Below, one piece after another: positions 43,092 through 52,106 of a stretch of DNA of 64,000 nt. Source of the stretch: Anaerolineae bacterium (lineage in GTDB: Bacteria > Chloroflexota > Anaerolineae > Aggregatilineales > Phototrophicaceae); contig JALHNT010000001.1 in NCBI GenBank assembly GCA_022843385.1, positions 1 to 64,000 of the forward strand, in the 5' to 3' direction. Below the pieces are notes generated by a model, which made no database searches, was not told the DNA's origin, and saw nothing but the letters and a program-made list of their open reading frames with translations. Made by a program: the position numbers and the translations under genes. Every line of letters begins with the position of its first letter. Position 1 is the stretch's first letter.

Positions 43092-43190
43092 GCTGCTCAC
43101 TCCTCCTCATTGATTGTGCTGATGTCTTTAGCCTAATCGATACACCAGTCGCCTTTCTGGATGCGCAACTGACGGCTGACCTACGCCTCC

Positions 43191-43784
43191 CTACCGCCCA
43201 CAGAACAGGGTGCGGCTGGAGGTGGGATACTGCCAGCGCGCGGCGAATCCGTGCCAGTTGTTTTCACCGACCGGCTCAGGTGGGGCTTCCATCAGGATGA
43301 AGTAATCAATCGTCGTGAGCGGATCAGGTGTTTCCAGGAAGACGATCCAGTTGCTCTTCTGATTGCGAAGCTGGAAGCGGGAACAATCCGGCACCATCCA
43401 GTACGGTTCATCCGGCAGGCGCGGCAGAAGATCCCCCAACTGCAACGGCTCACACGGTCGGATGCCGATGAAGTTGACGATGGTGCTGCCCCCGTCATAG
43501 GCGATGTCGATCTGGCACCACGTTCCCGACTTGATATACGACAATTGGGCGTACAGGCTGTTGCGATAATCCAGCCGGGCCAGGATGGCCTCAGCCTCGG
43601 CCAGCCGGGTTTGCCCCGGCACCAGCCCATACCAGCAGGGTTGGACGCCCGCTTCGCAGCCCACCGAAAAACCAGCCAGCGCCGCCGGTGCCGGGTTCGC
43701 TTGCCCCAGGAATCCCGCCAGCAAACCGCTGCTCAGGTTGATCGCCAGCAGCACGGCGCTGGCCCACAGCCATAACCGGCTCAC
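43191..43784 (-). CDS. Secreted protein of the CWYG family, next to kinase
   Basis: This 197 aa protein has a GTG start, a signal or anchor segment (LWLWASAVLLAINLSSGLLA), then FSVGCEAGVQPCWYGLVPGQ, IRPCEPLQLGDLLPRLP and the ending HGFAARWQYPTSSRTLFCGR. It is a paralogue of 39991-40572. The ribosome site AGGGA lies inside the stop region of the kinase gene, which ends only 6 bp upstream, so translation is probably coupled and the protein may report to or act with the kinase. No known domain. Confidence 0.65.
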   Translation of the reverse strand: MSRLWLWASAVLLAINLSSGLLAGFLGQANPAPAALAGFSVGCEAGVQPCWYGLVPGQTRLAEAEAILARLDYRNSLYAQLSYIKSGTWCQIDIAYDGGSTIVNFIGIRPCEPLQLGDLLPRLPDEPYWMVPDCSRFQLRNQKSNWIVFLETPDPLTTIDYFILMEAPPEPVGENNWHGFAARWQYPTSSRTLFCGR

Positions 43785-43789
43785 CAGGC

Positions 43790-46700
43790 CTATCCCTTGA
43801 ACTGCGCGATGAGTTCGGTCACGGCCTCATCCAGGCTCAGGTGCTGCCCACGTGCTGCCGCGGCTATGCGCTCGTCGGCGGGCAGGAACATCTCCACCAG
43901 TCGCTCGGCATCCTCTACCAGGAGGCGCGTCTCGGCATCCGCTGCCGGATGATGCTGCACCAACCCGATCAATTCAGCGGCGCGCTGTTCGTGACTAGTC
44001 TGGATCAGGGTGAGCGCTCCACTCATCAGGGCCTGCAACTGCAACCCGACGACGCCGATCTTCTGCGCCGTTTGCAGCGCTTCGATCACATAAGGGCGGG
44101 CGGCTGTCGCGTCGATCTGCTTGACCGCCACCAGCGCCAGCGCCACCAATGCCCCAGCAACTTCCTTTTTGCTGTTGATGGCGCGGGCAATCAGCAGGCT
44201 TTGCTGATACTGTTCGCCAGCCGCCGGATAATCCCCCTGCAAATAGGCCACCCAGCCCAGTTCAGCCAGGCTGCGGGCGATGCCGCGCTGGTAGCCGATG
44301 GCGCGGCGGATGGCGAGGCTCTGCTCGTAATAGCGCCGCGCAGTGTCATAATCGCGCTGATCGACCGCCAGATTGCCCAGGTTCTTGAGCAACTGCGCCA
44401 TGCCGCGCTTGTAGCCAACCTTCTCAAAACTGCCGATGCCCTGTTCGTACAATCCTTTGGCACGGGTGTAATCGCCCTGTTCCACCGCCACATTCCCCAA
44501 CCCGCGCAGACTGCGAGCGATGCCCCAGCCGTCATTCAACTGCTGGAATAGCTCCAGGCTGGCCTGATAATGTCCGGTTGCAGCATCGAACTGTTTCATC
44601 TCAATCGCCACTTTCCCCAGACTGCGGAGAGTCTGAGCCGCGCCCCACTCATGCCCAATCTGGCGGAAGGTCGCCAGCGCCGCCTCCAGATCGCGCTGCG
44701 CCGCCGGGAAATCCCCTTGCTCGGTGAAGACATCGCCGCGCCCGCGCCAGCATAGCGCCTGTACCGTCTGGTCATTGTTTTCGCCCGCCAGCCTCAGTGC
44801 CTGGTCGAAATGCGCCAGGGCCGCTGGATAATCGCTCAGGCGCATGTGGGCGAAGCCAAGCTGATAGAGCAGGTTGGCGCGTTCTTTTGTATCGCTGACG
44901 ACTGGCAGCAGACGTTCGCCCACTTGCAGCGCTTTGTCATAGGTTCCCAGGTTGAGCATCAGATCCAGCGCCGGACGTGACCAGCGCACCTGCCGTCCCA
45001 GCGCACCGGCCTGGTGCCAGTGATCGATCAGCAGCAGCGCCCGGCTGGTGTCATCGGGGTAGACCGTTTCGATGGCCTCGGCCACCTGTCGATGCAGATG
45101 CGGACGCTCCTCCACAGTGATTTCATCCAGCAGGGCAGCGCGCAGTTTGTCATGGGCGAACTGCCAGCGCTCGTCCGAAACTTCCAGCACAGCGGCATTG
45201 GCACAGGTCGTCAGCCATTCGTTTAGATCGCCCGGCAGCGTGACAACCCCGGTCCTGAGCAGATGCTCCAGTAGCGCCAGATCCAACTGCCGTCCACTGA
45301 CCGCTGCCAGCTTGAGCAATCCCAGAGTCCAATCTGGCAACCGCCCCAATCGCCGCCGGACGACGGTCTGCATTCCGCCGGCGAACACCTGCCGCGGCAG
45401 CGTCGCCCGCCCAACCTGACTCAGGCTGCCGGCTTCTTCCGCCAGCGCCCGCACCACTTCGACCAGGAAGTAGGCATTGCCCTCGGTCTCGCGCTGGAGC
45501 AAATCCAGCACCTCGGCCTGCTGACCGGCTTCGCCCAGCATCGACAGACTGAGCGCGGCGATGTCGGCCTGGTTGAGGCGTGACAGCAGCAACGGCTGCA
45601 TCCCACTCAGTTTCTTAGCGAGGTCAGGGGCTTCATCCTGGCGAAAACTGCCGACCAGCAGCAACGGCTGGCTGTTTACCTGCTCTGTCAGGTTGTCGAT
45701 CAGGTCGAGGCTGTCGGTCGCCCAGTGCAAATCCTCCAGCAGCAACAGCACCGGCTGCTGCAACCGCCCGAACAGGCTGGCGATGAGGGTGGCGATTTTC
45801 TCGCGATCATCTTCGTCGCTGCTGGTCTCGGTGATCGGCTTTTCCAGCAGTTGTTCCAGGTCAGGGATCACGCGCTTGAGTAGACTGGCTTCGGCCTCGC
45901 TCAGATCAAGCGCCAGCGCCAGCCGCCGCAGCGGTTCGCGCCACAGTTGATAGGGCAGCCCACCGCCTTCCACCGCCTGGCCGCGCAGCACCAGCGCTCC
46001 TTTGACCAGCGCCTGTGTCCGAACCTCTTCCAGCAACCGTGACTTGCCCACGCCCGACTCGCCGCCGACCAGCCAGGCGCTGCCGCTGCCCCGCATCAAC
46101 TGATCGAGCGCGCTGTTCAGTTGTGCCAGCTCCGCCTCGCGCCCGACGAACTGAGCCGCCTGCAGGAAGCTCTCGCGCAATTGCTGATTCTGATCGGGCA
46201 GGGGGATGTTGAGGGTCTGACAGATGGCGTAGATTACTGCCTCTGCCGTTGGATAACGATCTGCCTGATTCTTCGCCAGCAGCCGCCCCACGATCTCCGC
46301 GATTTCGCTGTTCAGCGCGCTCATATCGGGACTCCCATTGATGATATTCGAAATGGTCAGGCCCATATCCTGGCCCTGAAAGGGATGCTGGCGGGTGAAA
46401 AGCTCGTAGGCCATCACCCCCACCGCGAACAGATCGGATTGGACGCTGGCTTTATCGCCATACAGCAATTCCGGTGCCATATAGGCGACTGTGCCGACGA
46501 CGCTGCCATCGCTCGGCTGGCCGTTGTCGCGGGTCATCGCCAGCCCGAAATCCATCACCTTGACCTGATGCTCGCCCGTCACCAGCACATTGGCCGGTTT
46601 CAGATCGCGGTGGATGATGCCGCGCCGGTGCAGATAGGTCAGCGCTTCCAGCATATCCAGCAGCAGGTGTGCCTGCTCCTGCGCCCCCAGATTGCTGCCG

Positions 46701-47035
46701 TACTCGGTGAAGGTCTGGGCATCCTCAATGAAGCTCATGGTGAAGAAGGGGAGACGGCTGGCGTCGAAGCCGTAATCCAGCACGCTGACAATATGCGGAT
46801 GGCGCAGCCCGGCCAATGTGCGGAACTCCAGCGCCAGCGCCAGCGTCGCCGTCAGACTGCTGCTGAACGACGCGCCGGCGGTGAACTCCAGGTCAGCGGC
46901 GGAACGATTGACTTGCTTAAGCGCCACGATCTCGCCGGTCAGTCGATCCCGCACCCGGTAGACCGTCCCCATCCCGCCCTGACCAATCTGGCCGAGCATC
47001 TGGTAGCGCTTGCTGATGAAGAGCGTGGAAGACAT
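43790..47035 (-). CDS. Ser/Thr protein kinase fused to AAA ATPase and TPR repeats
   Basis: This 1081 aa signalling protein has a Hanks-type kinase domain (about 10-270) with IGQGGMGTVYRVRD, the HRDLKPANVLV catalytic loop, DFGLAMTRDN and APELLYGD. A predicted AAA_16/NACHT-like ATPase (about 290-700) has Walker A VGGESGVGKSRLLEEV and Walker B LLLLLEDLHWATDS. At least seven TPR units follow (about 730-1000), with recurrent GxIARSLxxLGxVAxxQGDY patterns. This architecture is common in Chloroflexota, Cyanobacteria and Myxococcota, where it couples signals to transcription or stress responses. The ATG at 47035 with AGGGGG is preferred to a GTG at 47050. Confidence 0.9.
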   Translation of the reverse strand: MSSTLFISKRYQMLGQIGQGGMGTVYRVRDRLTGEIVALKQVNRSAADLEFTAGASFSSSLTATLALALEFRTLAGLRHPHIVSVLDYGFDASRLPFFTMSFIEDAQTFTEYGSNLGAQEQAHLLLDMLEALTYLHRRGIIHRDLKPANVLVTGEHQVKVMDFGLAMTRDNGQPSDGSVVGTVAYMAPELLYGDKASVQSDLFAVGVMAYELFTRQHPFQGQDMGLTISNIINGSPDMSALNSEIAEIVGRLLAKNQADRYPTAEAVIYAICQTLNIPLPDQNQQLRESFLQAAQFVGREAELAQLNSALDQLMRGSGSAWLVGGESGVGKSRLLEEVRTQALVKGALVLRGQAVEGGGLPYQLWREPLRRLALALDLSEAEASLLKRVIPDLEQLLEKPITETSSDEDDREKIATLIASLFGRLQQPVLLLLEDLHWATDSLDLIDNLTEQVNSQPLLLVGSFRQDEAPDLAKKLSGMQPLLLSRLNQADIAALSLSMLGEAGQQAEVLDLLQRETEGNAYFLVEVVRALAEEAGSLSQVGRATLPRQVFAGGMQTVVRRRLGRLPDWTLGLLKLAAVSGRQLDLALLEHLLRTGVVTLPGDLNEWLTTCANAAVLEVSDERWQFAHDKLRAALLDEITVEERPHLHRQVAEAIETVYPDDTSRALLLIDHWHQAGALGRQVRWSRPALDLMLNLGTYDKALQVGERLLPVVSDTKERANLLYQLGFAHMRLSDYPAALAHFDQALRLAGENNDQTVQALCWRGRGDVFTEQGDFPAAQRDLEAALATFRQIGHEWGAAQTLRSLGKVAIEMKQFDAATGHYQASLELFQQLNDGWGIARSLRGLGNVAVEQGDYTRAKGLYEQGIGSFEKVGYKRGMAQLLKNLGNLAVDQRDYDTARRYYEQSLAIRRAIGYQRGIARSLAELGWVAYLQGDYPAAGEQYQQSLLIARAINSKKEVAGALVALALVAVKQIDATAARPYVIEALQTAQKIGVVGLQLQALMSGALTLIQTSHEQRAAELIGLVQHHPAADAETRLLVEDAERLVEMFLPADERIAAAARGQHLSLDEAVTELIAQFKG

Positions 47036-47059
47036 TGCACCCCCTAGCACGCCAATCGT

Positions 47060-47485
47060 TTACGGTAAAATCTCCAGCCGCTGGATATGTTTGGGTCGAA
47101 AAATGGTGAAGTCACGCTGGTCGAAGGTGCAGACTTCAACGATGTTGAGCCGCTCCGCCAGCGCCATGATGCAGCAGTCCACGAAGTCCAGCCGGGCATC
47201 GCGATAAATCGACATGATTTCATGGATGCGTACCAAATCAACCTCAAGTATGCCTTCAAACTGTGCATCCATTTTCATGAGTTCAACCAGAAATTTCAGA
47301 ACCCCCGGTACGCCACGCGCTCGATTAAAGAGATAGGCGGTTTCGGTCAAAACAACATATGGCAGAACAAATCGCCCCTGGTAAAGTTTGGCAACGATGA
47401 CAGCACTGGCGTGTCCCACTTCATCCTCATCGAACAGGGCATACAGAAAACTACTGTCGACGAGGATTTTACGGGGTGGCATCAT
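47060..47485 (-). CDS. PIN-domain toxin (VapC-like RNase)
   Basis: This 141 aa PIN nuclease has the acidic metal site in ILVDSSFLYALFDEDE (Asp10), VVLTETAYLFNR (Glu48), RLDFVDCCIMALAE (Asp pair near residues 104-107) and CTFDQRDF near the end. It starts inside the last codons of the upstream gene (17 bp overlap), the classic antitoxin-toxin order. Target RNA is unknown. The kinase gene follows 24 bp downstream on the same strand but is probably a separate function. Confidence 0.85.
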   Translation of the reverse strand: MMPPRKILVDSSFLYALFDEDEVGHASAVIVAKLYQGRFVLPYVVLTETAYLFNRARGVPGVLKFLVELMKMDAQFEGILEVDLVRIHEIMSIYRDARLDFVDCCIMALAERLNIVEVCTFDQRDFTIFRPKHIQRLEILP

Positions 47486-47954
47486 TGCTGTTCATCCGGC
47501 GCAACAAATAATCCGCGAACTCAGCATTCAGAATTTCGTCTGCCTGGGTCGCATCCAGTGATTCGCCTGAATGGATGCCCCCATTTTCTTCGATGACCTT
47601 GGCTGCATAAGCCAGTGATCCCACCGGCGGCCCACCCGGCGGCAGTTCGGATTTCAAGCGCGGGATGCCTTCGGGGTCGAATGCGCCGAACTGTTCATAT
47701 AACTCCTCGTCGGTCAGGGCTGCTTTGGCAACATCCCCAACCGACTGCCAGTAGGCGCGGGCTTTGGCATAGGCTTTGCGCCGAATTCGATTCAGCTTCT
47801 CTTCCTGGCTCGGTGGTGAAGACTCGGTCGGCCCCTCGGCAGCATAGCGGCTGACCATCGTTTTCAGCAGCTCTTCCACCGGTCGGCGCTCACGGTCGGC
47901 CATCTGCTGAAGCTGCTGTACCAGTTGCTCATCCTGAATCTGGATCGTCAACAT
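47469..47954 (-). CDS. Putative antitoxin for the PIN toxin
   Basis: This 161 aa protein has an N-terminal segment, MLTIQIQDEQLVQQLQQMAD followed by RERRPVEELLKTMVSRY, that looks like a ribbon-helix-helix or helix-helix dimerisation and DNA-binding unit. A Ser/Pro/Glu-rich linker and an acidic, flexible C-terminus that could wrap the toxin complete the protein. The start is the second of two ATGs, with AAGGAGG six bases before it. The overlap with the PIN gene supports the assignment, but the protein is longer than most VapB antitoxins and the match is not strong. Confidence 0.65.
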   Translation of the reverse strand: MLTIQIQDEQLVQQLQQMADRERRPVEELLKTMVSRYAAEGPTESSPPSQEEKLNRIRRKAYAKARAYWQSVGDVAKAALTDEELYEQFGAFDPEGIPRLKSELPPGGPPVGSLAYAAKVIEENGGIHSGESLDATQADEILNAEFADYLLRRMNSNDATP

Positions 47955-48022
47955 CATCTGCCTCCTTATCTCTCCAGGTGGTCGATGGCGAACATCGCCG
48001 CCGACCACCCGCACCTTCATCA

Positions 48023-48754
48023 TTACCCAACCAGATAGCCGCCGTCAATCGGCATGGTGATGCCGGTAATCATGTCGGACTTGTCGCTCAACAGATACGC
48101 CACTGCTTCCGAGACATGGCGCGGATAGCCAAAACGCCCCAGTGGAATCTTGGCGCGCATGGGATCGCCCTTGGCCGGATCGCCCCATACCATTTCGCCC
48201 ATCGGCGTCAGGATGACCGTCGGATTGACGGCGTTCACCCGAATCTGGTGCGGGCCGAGTTCCAGCGCCATCACCCGCGTCAGATGATCCATGGCGGCTT
48301 TCGAGGCGCAATAGGCCGCGTGATCCTGCAAGGCGGCAATCCCAGCCTGGCTCGACACATTCACGATGGCACCACCCTTACCCCGCGCCACCATGCCCTT
48401 TGCCACCACCTGACTGATGATGAAGGCTGCCCGCAGATTGACCGCCATCGTCTCATCCCAATCGGCGACGGTGGCTTCCAGAAACGGGCCGAGCAAGGCG
48501 ATGCCGGCATTGTTGACCAGCAGATCAATCGGGCCGGCATCTTCAGCCGCCTGGCGCGCTGCTTCGGCCTTGCCAATATCAGCCAGGATGGTCTGGCAGC
48601 CGTACTCGGCCTTCAGGCTGTCGAGGTCGCTCTGGGTGCGGCTGATCGCTACGACTGCTGCGCCACACTCCGTCAGCAGGCGGACGATGTCGCGCCCGAT
48701 GCCCTTGCCCGCTCCCGTCACCAGCGCTCGTTTGCCATCAAAACGAATATCCAT
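48023..48754 (-). CDS. SDR oxidoreductase, L-xylulose reductase-like
   Basis: This 243 aa short-chain dehydrogenase has RALVTGAGKGIGRDIVRLLT (cofactor loop TGAGKGIG), DLLVNNAGIALLGPFLEAT and the catalytic Ser in IVNVSSQAGI, with YCASK (Tyr and Lys) about 13 residues later. MALELGPHQIRVNAVNPTVI then MTGITMPIDGG-type motifs follow. The length and many stretches (ISRTQSDLDSL, VNPTVxxTxMG, IPLGRF) closely follow vertebrate dicarbonyl/L-xylulose reductase (DCXR), so an NADPH-linked reduction of xylulose or a dicarbonyl is likely. The ATG at 48754 has AGGAG about 9 bases upstream. Confidence 0.85.
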   Translation of the reverse strand: MDIRFDGKRALVTGAGKGIGRDIVRLLTECGAAVVAISRTQSDLDSLKAEYGCQTILADIGKAEAARQAAEDAGPIDLLVNNAGIALLGPFLEATVADWDETMAVNLRAAFIISQVVAKGMVARGKGGAIVNVSSQAGIAALQDHAAYCASKAAMDHLTRVMALELGPHQIRVNAVNPTVILTPMGEMVWGDPAKGDPMRAKIPLGRFGYPRHVSEAVAYLLSDKSDMITGITMPIDGGYLVG

Positions 48755-48828
48755 GAATAATGCTCCTGTTTCAAAAATGAGGTACCCATCCATTGTGACG
48801 AATCAGAGCGTGACCTGGCAAATGAAAA

Positions 48829-48848
48829 GGACGGCCTCTCAGCCGCCC
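48829..48848 (-). terminator. Intrinsic terminator after the DcrB-like gene
   Basis: GGACGGC and GCCGCCC form a 7 bp stem with one G-U pair and a 6-base loop. On the minus strand it is followed by TTTTCATTT, 16 bases after the stop of the gene ending at 48865. It would end the two-gene transcript from 51004. Confidence 0.6.
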
Positions 48849-48864
48849 TCGAAAGTGATTGGGA

Positions 48865-49341
48865 TTACTTCAGGATGATGCGCGTTGATTTGAAGATGCT
48901 GTCCAGCGCGGACATATGGGTCGCATACAGTGGTTTGAGCGTGGCGGCATTGATGAGATAGAAATTCTCGGCATCCCAATAGATGAAGGCCTGGAACTGT
49001 GAGAAATGAAATCCGGTGTCGCTGTCCTGCCACTCGTAGCGCCGGATGTAGGCTGGGCGTCCCTGCACCTGGAAGTTATCCTGTCCCAGCAGCTTGTAGA
49101 AGGGATACTCCTCCGGCATTTGCAGCGCCGAATTGAAGATCAACTGCTTGAACCACTGCTCATCACCGCGTTCCGGTTCGCCCAACTGATAGCTGATGGT
49201 CGAGCGATAACTCTGATGTGCGGCTGACGGTGGACTGAACAGGCGAAACTGATAATCGTTCACTGGTTCGGCTTTCCAGTCGTTCGGCTTCTGAACGACG
49301 ACACCTACCTTGTCGTTGCGATACTCGATTGTTGCGGCCAT
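48865..49341 (-). CDS. DcrB/DUF1795-like protein, possible effector chaperone
   Basis: This 158 aa protein without a signal peptide opens IEYRNDKVGVVVQKPNDWKA, the Val-x-Pro-x-x-Trp pattern that starts PsbP/DcrB/DUF1795-type domains. It continues with strands PAYIRRYEWQDSDTGFHFSQ, FQAFIYWDAENFYLINA and ends HMSALDSIFKSTRIIL, the typical last helix. In type VI secretion, DUF1795 proteins (Eag) act as chaperones for effectors encoded next to them. This gene follows 19 bp after the large repeat protein on the same strand, and AGGAG precedes its ATG. The chaperone role is inferred from fold and position. Confidence 0.6.
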   Translation of the reverse strand: MAATIEYRNDKVGVVVQKPNDWKAEPVNDYQFRLFSPPSAAHQSYRSTISYQLGEPERGDEQWFKQLIFNSALQMPEEYPFYKLLGQDNFQVQGRPAYIRRYEWQDSDTGFHFSQFQAFIYWDAENFYLINAATLKPLYATHMSALDSIFKSTRIILK

Positions 49342-49360
49342 GATCTGCTCCTAGACAGGA

Positions 49361-51004
49361 TTAACGTTTCTTTTTAGCCGGTACGTTGGAGACAAAATAC
49401 ACCACTCGCCCCCGGCTGAACCCAATTTCCTTCAGGCGATCCCCGAAGGCTTCACGCGCAGCCTGTTCATAAGCCTCATCGGTGGCGCGATACTTAGCGA
49501 AAACCTTCAGATCCTCATTCCGCAGTACCACATTCTCGATGGCATTCTGCAACCGTTCCATCTTCTTGATGTCCGGTTCCTCTGAGAAAATGACGCCCTC
49601 TTTGCTCTTGTCGGCCACCTTGCGGAACGAGGGAATGATCTGATTATACATATGGTCTTTGAGCAGCTTGTGATAGTGCGGGTCGAGTTCGATGCGCCCG
49701 TCGGCCAGCGCTTCAGCCCACAGATCGATCACTTCTTCTTTTGAGAAGATGCCCTTGAAGTAATCGACCAACGCCTCGCCTATGGCAACGAAGTCCACTT
49801 CCAATTCTGCGCCCGCTTCGCCGCCGATGCCCAGGCTCGCCAACAGATGACCGCCGATCACCAGCTTACCATTCTCGAATTCAAATTTGCCAGCGGCTTT
49901 ACCCCCGGCACCCGCATTGACGCCGATTTCGCCCGACAATTTGATCAGGGTCTTGTCCTTGTGTTTGAAGGAAAGCGCACCCGTCGCCGACGTCTTGACC
50001 CCGGCAAACGCTTCGGCCTTGCCGCTGGCCGCGATCCCGGTCAGACTGATGACCGCTTTGCCGCTGGCCCCTGCTTTGGCTCCCGCGAAAGCCGTACCTT
50101 CCAGTTCGAGTGGCACCGCGAAATTACCCAGTTTAGCCGTGATCGTGCCGGTGGCCTTGCCTTCCGCCCCGGCTTTGGCTTCAGCACTACCTTCCAGCCG
50201 CAGTCCCTTGAGCAGCCCGATTTCTACCGTGCCTTTGGCGGTTGCCATCGCCCCGGCGAAACCTTCCAGCTTGCCTTCCAGCTTGATCCCGGCTGCGCCG
50301 AAACCGGCTTCGACCATGCCATAGAGTGAGCCGCTGGCACCGACTTTGGCACCGACTTCCGCAACCAGCTTAATGCCTTCGACAATATCGCCAATCTCGG
50401 CGCTGAAGTTCGCATTGACCTGCGCCCCAATCATGCCCTCAGCTTTGCCGTGAGCACTGGCCTTGAGCGCACCGCGCTGGATGGCTATTTTGGCTTCAGC
50501 CTCGCCGAAAACCCCGGCACGCGCCATGTACTCGACGGCTTCCTTGATCTTCTCAGGGCTGGTTTCGGAAAGGCGCTTGGCCGCCACTTCAACGCCGGCC
50601 AGTCCGCTGCGATTGGTCTCGCTAGTGGTGGTCGACATCCCATCCGAAACGACGTTCTTGGTCGTGGATTCCCCGGTGTACCCCACGCCCTTGCGCTGGT
50701 CACGGGTGGTTGTGGTCGTGCTTCCGTCTTTCTTGGTGGTGGTGTCGTCTTTGGTATACGCCCCGCCATTCTCGCGCTGCACTCGCTGGCCGGGGACTTT
50801 GAGCGCGTTCTGGCTGATGAGGCGCTGCACGCCCTGGTTGCCTAGCGTCTGGTGCAGGTCGCGGATGTCGCTGATGTTCAGTGGCGCGTTGAGGTCGGGT
50901 TTGGTGGCGATCACTGGCGCTTCAGAGCTGGTAGATGCTCTCTGGCGCACGTTGGCTTCCTTCAATAATTCCTGCTGGTCATGAACCCGTATGCGCCGTT
51001 TCAT
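49361..51004 (-). CDS. Gly/Ala/Lys repeat protein, possible exported cargo or toxin
   Basis: This 547 aa protein has a basic, disordered N-terminus, then LHQTLGNQGVQRLISQN (about residues 49-65), which resembles the LQxxLGNxxVxxLL tag found near the start of DUF4157-type and contractile-injection cargo proteins. A Thr/Lys-rich linker follows. From about 170 to 400 there are imperfect 30-40 residue repeats of Gly, Ala, Lys and Glu (AEAKAGAEGKATGTITAKLG, AFAGAKAGASGKAVISLTG). A C-terminal domain of about 140 residues has HYHKLLKDHMYNQIIPSFRK and ends in RVVYFVSNVPAKKKR. No catalytic motif is recognised. AGAGGTGG precedes the ATG at 51004. Confidence 0.6.
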   Translation of the reverse strand: MKRRIRVHDQQELLKEANVRQRASTSSEAPVIATKPDLNAPLNISDIRDLHQTLGNQGVQRLISQNALKVPGQRVQRENGGAYTKDDTTTKKDGSTTTTTRDQRKGVGYTGESTTKNVVSDGMSTTTSETNRSGLAGVEVAAKRLSETSPEKIKEAVEYMARAGVFGEAEAKIAIQRGALKASAHGKAEGMIGAQVNANFSAEIGDIVEGIKLVAEVGAKVGASGSLYGMVEAGFGAAGIKLEGKLEGFAGAMATAKGTVEIGLLKGLRLEGSAEAKAGAEGKATGTITAKLGNFAVPLELEGTAFAGAKAGASGKAVISLTGIAASGKAEAFAGVKTSATGALSFKHKDKTLIKLSGEIGVNAGAGGKAAGKFEFENGKLVIGGHLLASLGIGGEAGAELEVDFVAIGEALVDYFKGIFSKEEVIDLWAEALADGRIELDPHYHKLLKDHMYNQIIPSFRKVADKSKEGVIFSEEPDIKKMERLQNAIENVVLRNEDLKVFAKYRATDEAYEQAAREAFGDRLKEIGFSRGRVVYFVSNVPAKKKR

Positions 51005-51191
51005 AGCCTGCCACCTCTTTTGCACCCTTTTCTATTACTATAGCACGATTCCAACGATTGCATTGTATCGGCGCGGTTTGGATTTCGTGAAAAATACGCT
51101 CTATTGCTCCGCCAGTCCAATCATCATGTCATCCAACTCCGCGTTATAATCGACGCCATCTAGAGTTACGCTTGTTAAGGACGATACCATC

Positions 51192-52100
51192 ATGCCAGCA
51201 AAAATTGTTGTGGTCGGCAGTTTCAATATGGATTTGACCTCCTACGCCGAACGGATGCCACGCCCCGGCGAAACGCTGCCGGGTCACAAGTTCGTCACCG
51301 GGCCGGGCGGCAAGGGCAGCAATCAGGCGGTGGCCGCCGCTCGCCTGGGAGCCGATGTCACCTTCGTCGGGCGCATCGGTCAGGATGTCTTCGCCGAAGC
51401 CGCCCTCAACTTCTGGAAACAGGAACACATCAACACTACCTATGTCGTCCGTGACCCCAACAACTCCACCGGCGTCGCGCCGATCTGGGTCGATAGCCAG
51501 GGCGAGAACATGATTATCGTCGTGCTGGGGGCCAACCTGGCGATGACCCAGGCCGATGTGGACGCGGCAGCCGATGTCATCGCCGGGGCGGATGTGGTCG
51601 TATGTCAGTTGGAAATCAACTACGATATGGTCGAATATGCGCTGAAGGTGGCGAAAGCCAAAGGCGTCCGCACCATCCTCAACCCGGCACCGGCCGGCAA
51701 ACTCGCGCCGGAAGTGGTTGCGCTGGCCGATTACCTGACGCCGAATGAGACCGAACTGGAAATCCTCAGCGGCATCAGCGGCGATTACGAGAAAGCGGCG
51801 CGCTCGCTCATCACCCGCCCGGATCAGCACGCGGTCGTGACCATTGGCTCTGCCGGCGCGCTCTGGGTGACGCAGGACAGTGCCCACACTATTCCAGCCT
51901 TCAAGGTCAAGGCCATCGATACCACCGGCGCGGGCGATGCCTTCAACGGTGGCTTTGCCGTCGCGCTCGGCGAGAAGATGCCGCTGCTGGACGCCATTCG
52001 CTTCGCCAACGCGACCGCCGCCATCTCCGTGACCCGACCCGGCACCGCCCCCAGTATGCCCAACCGCGCCGAAGTCGAAGCCCTGCTGAAGGGATCATAG
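51192..52100 (+). CDS. rbsK: Ribokinase
   Basis: This 302 aa PfkB-family sugar kinase starts VVVGSFNMDLTSYAERMPRP with the ribose-binding GSFNMDL. It has GPGGKGSNQAVAAARLGADV (signature 1) and the catalytic DTTGAGDAFNGGFAVAL (signature 2, catalytic Asp near residue 252). It phosphorylates D-ribose to ribose 5-phosphate. AAGGACG precedes the ATG, and a TATAAT lies at 51146-51151. The HpcH-type aldolase gene follows 6 bp later, so the two form an operon, possibly for breakdown of a sugar or sugar acid. Confidence 0.92.
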   Translation: MPAKIVVVGSFNMDLTSYAERMPRPGETLPGHKFVTGPGGKGSNQAVAAARLGADVTFVGRIGQDVFAEAALNFWKQEHINTTYVVRDPNNSTGVAPIWVDSQGENMIIVVLGANLAMTQADVDAAADVIAGADVVVCQLEINYDMVEYALKVAKAKGVRTILNPAPAGKLAPEVVALADYLTPNETELEILSGISGDYEKAARSLITRPDQHAVVTIGSAGALWVTQDSAHTIPAFKVKAIDTTGAGDAFNGGFAVALGEKMPLLDAIRFANATAAISVTRPGTAPSMPNRAEVEALLKGS

Positions 52101-52106
52101 GTCATC

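Noticed and set aside
47060-48754. PIN toxin, antitoxin and SDR considered as one defence island with the kinase
   Set aside because: There is no nuclease-helicase, restriction or retron gene nearby. Adjacency alone does not support a defence system.
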